The notes below the pieces were generated by a model that saw only the letters and a list, made by a program, of their open reading frames with translations, made no database searches and had not been told where the DNA came from. Positions 43,989 to 54,507 of a stretch of 64,000 nucleotides of DNA are shown here, piece after piece (the first letter of the stretch is position 1; each line of letters begins with the position of its first letter). Source of the DNA: Clarkia xantiana subsp. parviflora (Eukaryota > Streptophyta > Magnoliopsida > Myrtales > Onagraceae). The stretch is from assembly GCA_036873135.1 (NCBI GenBank), contig JAPTYO010000012.1, positions 9,990,090 to 10,054,089 on the forward strand. Direction: 5' to 3'. The position numbers and the translations under genes are program-made.

Positions 43989-46900
43989 TTGTATCCGACG
44001 GAGAACTCACCAGCGGTAAAATCTTATATGGGTAAGATCAAATATCAGTCAAGTCTTGATAATTCAGTTGACAGACGTATTAATCCGGATGAAGTTGCTA
44101 TAATTATTCACCGACTAGAGCAGCTAGGCTTGTCTCGTGTCAACATGACACCTCAGCTCCAAACTTCGACGTCTATTATCGCCCCCTCGGGTATGACTTC
44201 CAACTGTTTATTAGCATCAAAATCATCATGGATTGTTGATTCAGGTGCTATTGATCACATGATTGGTAACAAAATTTTATTGTCAGGACTTACAACTACC
44301 TCACAACCACCTGTTCAAATAGCCAATGGTAGTACATGTCATATAGAATGAATAGGATTTGTTCAATTTTCACCACATATGCATTTATCATCTGTCTTAT
44401 ATGTTCATTCTTTACCTGAAAATCTCCTGTATGTGAGCAAACTAATAGAACAATTATATTGCTTAGCTACTTTCACTTCAACTAAATGCACATTTCAGGA
44501 ACTAGGGACTAACAAATTGATTGGCACTGCATATAAGTACAATGGTATGTATTACCTGGAGAGCTCACCTCAACGAGTTGCGTACAAGAGCACTAGTAGT
44601 GCAAAAGAGGTTCATTATCAGTTGGGATATCCATCTCTACAGGTACTAAAAACGATCTGTCCTGAATTTCAGTCTGTTTCAGAACTAGTTTGTGAGTCAT
44701 GTATTCAGGGAAAACATGTTCGTACTTCCCATCCACCTAGGGTCATTCGTCGGTCTGCTAGCATATTTGATTTAGTGCACTCTGATGTATGGGGTCCGTG
44801 TTTAGTTATATCTATCTCGGATTTTCGATACTTCGTTAGTTTTGTTGATGATTTCTCTCGTGCAACTTGGATCTTTGTTATCAAATCTAGACAAGATGTG
44901 TTTCCAAATTTTTTGATGTTTTGTTCTTTTGTGAAAAATCAGTTTGGCACTACCGTTAAAGCTCTTCGTAGTGACAATGCAAAAGAGTATTTCACAAATC
45001 AATTCACACAATATATGAGTGATAATTGCATTATCCATGAATCTCATGTGCATATACACCTCAACAAAATGGTGTGGCTGAACGAAAGAACAAACAAATA
45101 CTTGAGGTGGCTCGCACTATGATGATACATGGTCATGTTCCTCATCGTTTCTGGGCTGACGCAGTTCTAACCGCATGTTATCTGATAAACCGTATGCCAT
45201 CCTCTGTTCTTGATGGTGCAATACCTTATAATGTCATATTTCCGTCTAAACCCTTGTTCCCGGTTTCACCTAAAATATTTGGTTGTACTTGTTATGTGTA
45301 CGACAATCGACCAGGCCGTACAAAACTTGATCCAAAGTCTGTTCGTTGTATTTTTGTTGGCTATTCTGGAACCCAGAAAGGTTATCGTTGTTATAGCCCC
45401 ACTCTTAAGAGACACTTTGCCTCACCCGATGTTGTTTTTATGGAGTCAATACCGTTTTTTCTTAAATTTGATTCTAGCTTGTCTAGTAATCCTCCACCCA
45501 TCATGACTGTTCTGACGTATCTTGAAGTCCAAGTCCGCCCTCCTTCGCTCGAGACTGATAATGCACCTCCTACGCCTCCTATTACTCATGTATATACTCG
45601 AAGGGATAATACGCTTCATGTTAATACTAACTTTGTTCAGACCATACAGGGCCATGAGATTCGTGCATCCCCTGTTCCAGTTGATCCAACCATTACCATC
45701 TTCTACTCAAACAGTTGAACCCACACCAACTCCCAGACCTGACTCGAACTCTGATATTGACATTTCTATTTCCCTTCGTAAAGGTTCCCGCCATTGCCCC
45801 AGTACCAGATATCCCCTAGATAGATTCTGTTCTTATGCAACGCTACCTACAAATCACCGTGCCTTTAAAACCAGTCTTGATAGTTACTTTGTTCCTAGAA
45901 ATGTGACAGAAGCCCTGGCCAATCCAAGGTGGTTTAGTGCTATGCAGGAGGAAATGTCAGCTTTTTGGAACAATCAGACATGAGATCTTTGTCCTCTTCC
46001 TCCTAGCAAAAAGGCAGTCGATTGTAAATGGTTCTTCACGGTCAAGGTCCATCCCGATGGGTCGCTGCATCGACTAAAAGCTCGTTTGGTTGCGAAAGGA
46101 TACTCTCAGGAATATGGTATTGATTATGATGAGATTTTTTCTCCTGTTTCTAAAATGGCATCTGTTCGGATATGTCTCTCACTAGCTGCCATCCGCCACT
46201 GGCCACTACACCAATTGGATGTCAAGAATGCATTTCTCAATGACGTTCTTGAGGAGGAGGTTTACATGACTCAGCCACCTGGGTTCGTTGTTCAGGAGGA
46301 GTCTTCCAGAGTTTGTCGTTTACAAAAATCTCTATATGTTCTGAAGCAATCACCCAGAGCTTGGTTCGGGCGTTTCTCTCAAGCACTTCACCAGTTTGGC
46401 ATGACCAGGAGTGCTAATGATCATTCCGTCTTTTATAGACACTTGGAAGGGGAGACAATCATTCTAGTCGCGTATGTTGATGATATGATTATAACCGGTG
46501 ATGATGTTGATGGAATCCCGGCATTGAAGAAGTTTTTGAGTACACAATTTCAGATCACATGCCTTGGTAAACTGAAGTATTTTCTTGGCATTGAAGTATC
46601 ACGATCTCCTTGAAAGATACTTATCTGTCAGAGAAAGTATGTCTTTGATATGATTTCAGAGTGCGGGTTGCTTGGATGCAAACCTGTTGATTCACCGTTG
46701 GTTCCTGAAACCAAACTTGTACCTGATGATGGAGCACCCCTACATGATCCTGAAAAATATCGAAGATTGGTCGGGAAACTAAATTATCTGACAGTTAATC
46801 GACCAGACATCTCTTTTACAGTGAGTGTAGTAAGTCAATTCATGTCAGCTCCGCACACGGCACACTGGGATGCAGCTATTCGTATCCTTAGATATCTCAA

Positions 46901-47443
46901 GGGATCTCCAGGGAAATGACTCGTATATTCTGACCAGGGACATAAAAGGATCGCAGCGTTCACTGATGCCGATTGGACGGGTTGTCCTACTAGTCGAAGG
47001 TCAACTACTGGATATTGCGTCTTATTCGGTGGTAACCTTATATCATGGAAGAGTAAGAAGCAAACAGTTGTATCTCGATCCAGTGCAAGTCAGAATACCG
47101 TGCAATGGCTATCACAGCCTGCGAGTTATTCTGGACGAAACGTTTAATCAGTGAGTTGGGTATTTTCTCTGACGATTTGATGAGGCTACATTGTGACAAC
47201 CAATCCGCCATGCATATTGGCAAGAATCAAGTCTTTCACGAGAGGACCAAGCATATTGAGGTGGATTGTCACCTGATTCGAGACCTCGTCATGGGAACAT
47301 ATACTCATCCCTCATGTATCCAACTCATTCACGTTCGGACAGATCACCATCTTGCAGATGTTTCAACCAAACCTCTCCGCAAAGTTTCGATTAATACTAT
47401 ATGTGGCAAGTTGGGCATGCTCGACATATATGCTCCAACTTGA
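43989..47443 (+). pseudogene. Copia-5 pol remnant (protease, integrase, RT, RNase H)
   Basis: Domains in order: protease with SSWIVDSGAIDHM (about 44226-44264), stop at 44349; pre-integrase and integrase core at 44379-45122 (LVHSDVWGP and DNAKEYFTNQF carry the first two catalytic Asp). A frameshift near 45055 moves the third motif (GVAERKNKQ, Glu) into the frame 45074-45718. RT begins in 45522-45983, with a stop at 45981. It continues at 46086-46613 with LDVKNAFLNDVLEEEVYM and the catalytic YVDDMIITGDD, then a stop at 46611, and 46650-46919. RNase H follows at 46920-47443 with HCDNQSAMHIG and FHERTKHIEVDCH, ending before the polypurine tract TTGAGGAG. The copy is inactive, but the breaks are few. 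Confidence 0.92.
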
Positions 47444-47447
47444 GGAG

Positions 47448-47586
47448 TGTTAATATAGTAACGTAATCTTTGTATATTCTGTAATTATTATTTTCCTAGT
47501 TTAGTTTTTCCATATCTAACTATTGTACTCGTTATATATTCATGTAATATCTTTTAGAGAATATACTGACTTTTGCCAAACTTTCA
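47448..47586 (+). repeat. Copia-5 3' LTR
   Basis: 139 bp partner of 43123-43260, followed by AAATT. Confidence 0.95.
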
Positions 47587-47591
47587 AAATT

Positions 47592-47981
47592 ATTATCTAA
47601 TAAAACTTTAATATATTTTTAATAATTTTTTAAAGTATTTTAGTTCTATGTTAACTAGAAGAACGGAGTTAGTTTTTTTTACAAAATAAAGTTTTAACAT
47701 TATAAAAAAGTTTAGATATTAGTCGGTAATTACCCTTTGTATTTGATAATTTTTCTTTTGGGCAAATGGGTGTCTGTCTTTCTCTCTCTAGATTACAATT
47801 AGCAATTAGCATCATTCTCGCTCTCTAGATTTTCGCATGGTATCTCCCGCTTCTTCCAGCTCTCTTCTAATTTCTATCGAAAGAGAGGTATATGTTCTCA
47901 TCAGGATCTTCCACGTTACGGTGACCAACTTCCGTATGCAATCGATGCCAAGAAATCATCCAAGTCGCCGGATCTCTGAAG
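47592..47981 (+). promoter_or_regulatory. CDPK upstream region and 5' leader
   Basis: 390 bp between copia-5 and the CDPK start. AT-rich up to about 47760, then a CT-rich TCTTTCTCTCTCTAG stretch typical of a plant leader. No convincing TATA box. ATGs at 47837, 47937 and 47946 open one frame that overlaps the CDPK start out of phase and closes at 48040. If transcribed, these would act as upstream ORF starts. Confidence 0.5.
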
Positions 47982-50900
47982 ATGGGTGCCTGCCTTTCGC
48001 ATTCCGTTGCCAGTGGCCCCTCCCACGGCAGCAAGAATAAAAGTAGTAACTCTCGGTTCTCCGCCAACGCCAAGAAATCTCCTAAGTCCGCGGTGGATGT
48101 CTCGGAGAAGAATCCGCAGCCGCAGCAGCACCTCAAGGGTAAGGAGAAGTCCGGGAAGAAACTAGGGGCTGCCTTCTCATGTCGCAAGAACATAAATTTC
48201 GGCTATTCCAGGGATTTCGACCGCCATTACGAACTTGGAAAATTGCTGGGAAAGGGCCAGTTTGGATTCACGTTTGTAGCCACCAAAATAGACAATGCCG
48301 ATCGAGTTGCAGTCAAGAGAATTGATAAGAGTAAGGTTCATCTTTTCCTTTTTAGAGATTGTAAGAATTGGTTTCATTGGTGTTTGTAGTTGGATGATTC
48401 TTATGCATGATCCTATTTGATTCAACTGCTATGCGGATTGAGCAAGTTGGCCAATTCATATCCATAAATGATATTTAACCAAATCACGACTTTGACTTAT
48501 TATTTTATCCAAGAATTGCGCTACTATGATAAGACAACTTTTGACTGCATATTTGAATCTCTGAAATATGTTTACACTGTTGTGTAGAACTAGAATCTTC
48601 ATGATCATAATCAATTTCTTTACACGCCATTCTTTGGAGTTGTTGCTGCATTATGCACAATTTTGTTGTTGACCTGAGATCAAGGGTGTTTTGTTTTGTT
48701 GCTTCTATAGTAGATAATGCACTTTTTTCTACCTAATGCATCAGTATTTTGGAACATCCATGGTTTTGCTTTGATGATTAAGGGTAATTAGAAAATCATC
48801 ATCATGACTCATGAGTCACATAATTGAGCTTGTCCAAAACTGTAGTATGCTTCTTCTGGTTGTTCTTTATCTATGGGTCAAAACTTAATTTCTATGCGTT
48901 TGAGAACAACTAAACATTTGATATTTAAAGGGAAGATGGTTCTCCCTATTGCCGTTGAGGATGTCAAGCGAGAAGTTAAGATATTGAAAGCATTGTCAGG
49001 ACATGAGAATGTTGTGCAGTTTTATGATGCATTTGAGGACGACTCTTATGTTTATATAGTAATGGAGTAAGTTCTTATTGTCTCATTCTTCTTTATCTTG
49101 TTTAATTTGTCATATTATTATTACAGTAATGATTAACTAAATATATTGCTCTGTTGCATCTTGTTTATTATATAGGTTGTGTGAGGGTGGTGAACTGTTG
49201 GACCGTATATTGGCCCAGTAAGAGCTTTTACCGTTCCCAATTTAATCATTTATTTCTTCTATCTATGAAGAATCTGTATTATGGAGAGAAACCAAGACCC
49301 ATGAAATAATACTACAACAGAATATAATGTCGAGTTCATGCATCATTCACTTAGCTACCCTCTTCACTCTGTATCACTATGCTTCCAGTTTTAACTATTG
49401 GAAATTTACTGCACTATTCCTTGATGCCCAGAAAAGATGGGCGATACACTGAGAAAGATGCAGCAGTAGTTGTGCGACAAATGCTCAAAGTAGCTGCAGA
49501 ATGTCATCTTCATGGATTGGTACATCGAGATATGAAGCCAGAGGTATATTCTATACTTTCATTTAGTTGTGAATAGTTGTGAATTTTGATGGATGGAGAA
49601 TTGTGAATAGTTGTGACATTTGATGGATGGAGATTTTTTTTCACGACCGTGATACCTGACAATCTTTACTTGGCTCTAGAATTTTCTCTACAAGTCGACC
49701 AAAAAGGACTCTGCATTGAAGGCCACCGATTTTGGTTTATCAGACTTTATAAAACCTGGTAGGTGAATAGTATCAGACTTTACCAAATTCTTCTAGGTTG
49801 ATGGAATGTACGGTTTTTTAGGAAAGAAATTCCAAGATATCGTGGGGAGTGCCTACTATGTTGCTCCTGAAGTTCTGAAGCGCAAGTCCGGGCCTGGATC
49901 TGATGTGTGGAGTATCGGTGTAATCACTTATGGCTTGCTGTGTGGAAAGCGCCCCTTTTGGGGTAAGACTGAAACTGGTATATTTAAAGAGGTGTGCACC
50001 ACATTTTCCTTTAGATGCTCTATCTATGTGACCCCCTTTTCTCTTCTTCTTAATAATTTTTCCAAAGAAATGCAGGTTTTAAGACGCAAACCTGACTTCA
50101 AGCGCAAGCCATGGCCAACTATAAGTAATAGTGCCAAAGATTTTGTGAAGATGTTACTTGTTAAAGATCCTCGAGCACGATTAACTGCAGCTCGAGCCCT
50201 CTGTATGTCCTGCACATTTATATACATTTTTATTCTGAATTATTTGAGTTCTTCATTACTCATCATTTATGTTTCCGTGTTTGCAGCACATCCATGGGTT
50301 AGAGAAGGTGGAAATGCTTTGGAGATCCCAATCGATATATCTGTTCTGAGTAATTTGAGGCAGTTTGTCAAATTCAGCCGCTTCAAGCAATTAGCTCTTA
50401 GGGTAATATGTCAATCTTTAAAAGAATCAATCAATCGCCTCAACAAGAAGTAACCTGAATTACACACAGGCACTTGCAAGTACGCTTAGTAAAGAGGAAT
50501 TGGCCGACCTCAAGGATCAGTTTGATGCAATTGACGTTGACAAGAACGGTACCATTAGTCTCGAAGAAATGAGGCACGTAAGTAACAAATATATGTATGC
50601 ATGGAACTTGGAAGGTAGCAACGGAAACTAATAGTAATCATCCTCATAATGTTTTTGGTAGGCACTTGCTAAGGATCTGGCCTTCAAGTTGAAGGAACCA
50701 CGCGTGGTTGAAATTATTAAAGCTGTAAGTACGCTCTTGTTAGATGATTATTATGGGCTCAGTCTTTAGTATAATATATATGGTTAAGAACCCATGTTAC
50801 TATTCGCTTTCTCATATTTAAAATGTTGATATTTGGGGTCTCAACTATCAGATTTGTTGCTTTTCACTTTTTAAGTAATGAAAACATGTTTACACTCTTC

Positions 50901-51603
50901 CTAAGTATCAGATTTGTTGCTCATTTTTATGCTTAAAAAAACATGTTTTTATTCCATCAATATTAAGAGAAAAAAAAGGTAAAATCAACTAATTTGATAG
51001 TTGGTACACCGAATATTAACATTATAAATCCGAGATATCGATTAACAAATGACATAAAATTGAGATTGTTTTTAGGTTCTCAACCCTAATATATATTGAT
51101 GTTGCAGTGTTAGAAAGTAGTGACGAGTTATTGATCATGTGGTTGGGTGATGCAGATTGATGTAAACACAGATGGAGAAGTGGATTTCAGTGAGTTTGTA
51201 GCAGCTACGGTACACGTAGAAGAATTAGAGGAGAAAGACTCGGAGAAGTGGCAGAAGAGATTGCAGGCTGCATTCAACAAATTCGACATGGATGGAGATG
51301 GTTTCATTACCCCAGAAGAGCTGAGAATGGTTAGTTAGTTATAAGTTGGTTTGGTTGAAAGTGAGAGTTATTTGTTTGTGTATTGGTGACAGACAGTGAA
51401 TTGATTGTTGTTGGATTTGTTCTCAGTACACAGGATTAAGAGGTTCGGTAGAGCCGGTACTTGAGGAGGCTGATATTGACAAAGATGGGAAAATCAGCTT
51501 AATGGAGTTTCGTAAGCTGTTGAAAACAGCAGGACTCAGTTCACGTTATTCTCAGGTCACCCCACGAAAGCCTCCCCGCACAATTGGAGGTTTCATTTTC
51601 TAG
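47982..51603 (+). CDS. Calcium-dependent protein kinase, group IV (CPK16/18/28-like)
   Basis: Twelve exons, all GT-AG, give 550 residues: 47982-48335, 48936-49066, 49176-49217, 49432-49543, 49680-49758, 49822-49991, 50076-50202, 50287-50402, 50470-50577, 50662-50724, 51156-51329, 51427-51603. Phases agree at every junction. A Ser/Thr kinase activated by Ca2+. The N-terminus MGACLS offers Gly2 for myristoylation and Cys4 for palmitoylation, so plasma-membrane attachment is likely. Kinase: GKGQFG at 90-95, Lys112, HRDMKPE with Asp209, DFG at 230-232, APE at 254-256. A junction/autoinhibitory segment (about 345-390) precedes four EF-hand loops at 399-410, 436-447, 478-489 and 508-519. [20 protein letters not shown] and the basic junction are as in Arabidopsis CPK16/18/28, group IV. 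Start chosen because an in-frame TGA lies upstream and MGxC is the family start. No lesion seen. Confidence 0.95.
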
Positions 51604-52078
51604 ATTATTATTCAACCACAGTTATCATCCATATTTGTGTTGATCCACTTAGAATTATAGTTGCTCCTTTATTACAACACACTCGGTTAGTCATGCCATG
51701 TGTATAACAATACCCTACTATCTACTATGCAATTGAGCCGCCTTTTTCATTTACAAGCTCTAGCTTCTAGGCTAATTATTTTTTGGTTATTATGTGATTT
51801 GTTACTTATATTTACCAATATTACTATTTGGTTCATATTTCTTAGTTGCTGCTAATGCTTCAAAATGTTGTTTTTGCTAATGTTTCAAAATTCTGTTTTT
51901 TGGTTACATCTCCACTTCAAATTGGAGGCTCTACACAATGGTGGTGAGTCCCTATTTATATTATGTAAAAACACGAGGCCAGACTATACCAACAAAAATT
52001 ATCGTGGATGCTCTTTGGTCGTCTTTATTTAGTAATTTTGTTTATGTGAGTAAATTACATTGGACTTGGAGTATATTA
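51604..52078. other. CDPK 3' flank
   Basis: Presumed 3' untranslated region and short intergenic DNA. No further gene recognised. Ends with GTATATTA, the hAT-2 target duplication (52071-52078). Confidence 0.5.
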
Positions 52079-52752
52079 TAGGAGTGAGCTCGGGACAACA
52101 TGCGTAAATTTTCTGAAAATTGTTTCGATCCCAATTTTTCGCGATTTTCCACTCTTGCCCCTAGCCATAGCCCGAGCTCAAGTCTTTAAAAAAAGTCCCG
52201 ACCAAGTTGAGAATATCTAATTCGGGACGGGCTTGGGACAACTTAAATTTACACCTAAAACTAAAATTAAATCTTAAAATTTTAAATTCAAAACACATAT
52301 ATCAAGTTCTACAACACTAACACTGGTAAGTGGTAACCACTCAAAGAGTTGGAGAGATCGAGTATTTAGGCTGAAGAAGAAGGCAAGCTGCAATATGGAA
52401 TCTGGAGTCCCCGTGCGGCTGAGAGATTAGGGTTTAAAAACTTGAAGTTAAATTAGAATGTCTAATGACTAATAGTATAATATAATAATACTATTATAAT
52501 ATATGTTGTCTCTGTTAGTAATTTATGATAGTTAATATAAGTAACTTAGTTAACTTAAGTTGAAAAAAATTAAAACTGGTTAACTAATTAATTGGAACTT
52601 TTGGGACATTTCGAGATTTTCAAATAAAGCTCTAGCCCTAGATCTAGTTTGGAGTAAAAATTCTGCATCCACGAACTCAGGCACAATTTAGGGACGAGCT
52701 CGGGATGAATTTCTCAGGACTTTGGACTTGTCGGGATTTATGCTCCGCCCTA
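52079..52752. mobile_element. hAT-2: non-autonomous hAT element
   Basis: The ends TAGGAGTGAGCTCGGGA and ...GGAGCATAAATCCC-like inverted sequence (right end GCTCCGCCCTA) are flanked by a perfect 8-bp duplication GTATATTA (52071-52078 and 52753-52760), which is diagnostic of hAT. 674 bp, subterminal GGGACGGG motifs, no transposase. Same family as 7003-7698. Confidence 0.9.
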
Positions 52753-52997
52753 GTATATTAGTATTTTATTTTGTCAAACTAATTATTATTATTCTGTAAA
52801 ATAAAACTAAAGTAATAGATAATTTTCAAATAAAATTTCATGTAATAAATTTAAATATGATTGTAAATCGAGTCGGGTGGGATCCGGGTCCGTACACTAG
52901 AACTGGAGAAAGGAGGGAATCCGCCGGTGGCCACTCCCCGGAACAACCATCTTCCTTCCTCCCGCGAAATCGATCTGATTCAGCATAACTAGAGACG
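52753..52997 (+). promoter_or_regulatory. Upstream region of the APE2 pseudogene
   Basis: 245 bp between hAT-2 and the ATG. AT-rich at first, then GC-richer leader-like sequence from about 52870. Any original promoter elements beyond 52752 have been displaced by the hAT insertion. Confidence 0.4.
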
Positions 52998-53202
52998 ATG
53001 AAGATAGTGACATACAACGTGAACGGCCTGAGGCAGCGTATTTCTCAGTTTGGCTCTCTCCACAAATTGCTCGACTCCTTCGCCTCCGACATTATATGCT
53101 TCCAGGTCTCCCTCTCTCTTCCTCTCTCTCTTTCTCGGCGTGTTCTCCTCAATTGATTTGTTAACCCACGGAAAGCAGGAGACGAAAGTGAGGCGACGGG
53201 AG

Positions 53203-53937
53203 TGTTGGATCACGGTCGAAGCTCCGGTATGTTCTTGACGGAAAACCTGAACTCCTTGGCTCCGCGTAATCCTGCAAAAAGGGATGATCCGGGTGGTGAC
53301 CCAGAATCCCTCTCCGATGCTTAAATGAGAGTTTGAACGATGGGGTGGATAGCAATAGTCTAAGTTCGTATTAGAGAATGTGTTTTCTGGGGACTTCCTC
53401 ATTTATATAGGAGGGGAAGTTACCTCAATTACATGTAACCGCGCCTGGCAGTTTACCCACGTTCCGTATATCTCGTTCAGGATTCCGCGTATCTCGCCCC
53501 ACGCTCCGCGTATCTCGCACACGCTCCGCGTATCTCGGGCACGCCCTGCGTATCTCGGGGGAGTTTATCCGTATCTTAACTGTTTCACCACTACTCTATC
53601 TAGTAGGCGGGTTTCTTGGTCTTATCCTCTGATCACAAGTCCCGATCCATATCGGTGACTCCAGAGTTGTCTCATTCTAGGTCACCACCCAGGACCCCTC
53701 GTCCCACGGGACATGGCCAGCATTCTCGGGGCTTTATTATCGAGGCCTTCTCAAAGGCATATCGGAGCCTACTCAGAGGCTTCTCGTCGGGAGCATTCAG
53801 TTCACATATCGGGACAGATCTCGTTGGGACCTTTCATACTGGGCTTCTGGACCTTCCAGGTCTTTCGCGAGGCCCATTAGGCTTACCCGCTGTTTATTGA
53901 CTGTTAACGGGGCTAACGATTACATCGGAACCCATCA
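53203..53937 (-). repeat. Gypsy-2 3' LTR
   Basis: Contains four or five short tandem copies of CGCGTATCTCG(C/G)-type units (about 53480-53560). On the minus strand a TATATAAAT box lies near 53400. Confidence 0.93.
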
Positions 53938-54507
53938 TTTGCCCCCAAGACATGAGGGACTTATAGTCCGTCGTGTCTTCCAATTTCGGACCTTCCGACA
54001 TCATCGTCGAAGGCTTTCATCTTCAGACCTCCCGATATTACCATCGGAGGCTTTTACCTTGGGTGCAACTCTTTAATCACAAAGCTTCTCGCTCACGATT
54101 CCTCGAGACTCTAAGGACAGTTGCCAAATCCGAGGAGACTCCTCGGTTACTCCACCATTAAATGCAAGGGATGATGAAACGACGCCTAAAGAGGCATGAC
54201 TGCTGCTTTCTGAAAAAGCAGTATTACGTCACTAACGTCTCTTCCGTACTGTCCCCTATAATCTCGACGATCCAGATTGAGTCGTTTCGTCTTCAACGGT
54301 CCAGATTTGAATCTGTCCAGCTGTCTTTTTATCTATAAAAGCCAAAACCCTGGCACTATTCACTCCTTCCTTGCCGTTCTGATTTCTGAAAGCTCTGCCA
54401 TTGTCAAACCTCGAAGCTTTTCTCTCCAGTCTCGTTTGATTCTCCGGCGATTTAAGGCTTCCAGCCGTCAAGATCTTCTCTTCGTCCTCTCTGATCAATC
54501 ACCCACT
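53938..54507 (+). other. Gypsy-2 region upstream of the antisense gene
   Basis: Starts with the polypurine tract (complement). On the plus strand it ends in the presumed 5' leader and promoter of the accessory gene, with TTTTATCTATAAAAGCC near 54327 as a TATA candidate. No other gene. Confidence 0.5.

Larger units (their letters stand above)
43123..47586 (+). mobile_element. Copia-5: Ty1/copia element with pol, gag deleted
   Basis: LTRs of 138 and 139 bp (43123-43260 and 47448-47586) start TGTTAATATAGTA and end CCAAACTTTCA, flanked by AAATT (43118-43122 and 47587-47591). The tRNA-Met primer site TGGTATCAGAGCC follows the 5' LTR directly. Protease, integrase, RT and RNase H are all recognisable in the right order. 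Gag is missing apart from its last residues, and pol carries stops and frameshifts. It ends about 390 bp before the CDPK start codon. Confidence 0.95.
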
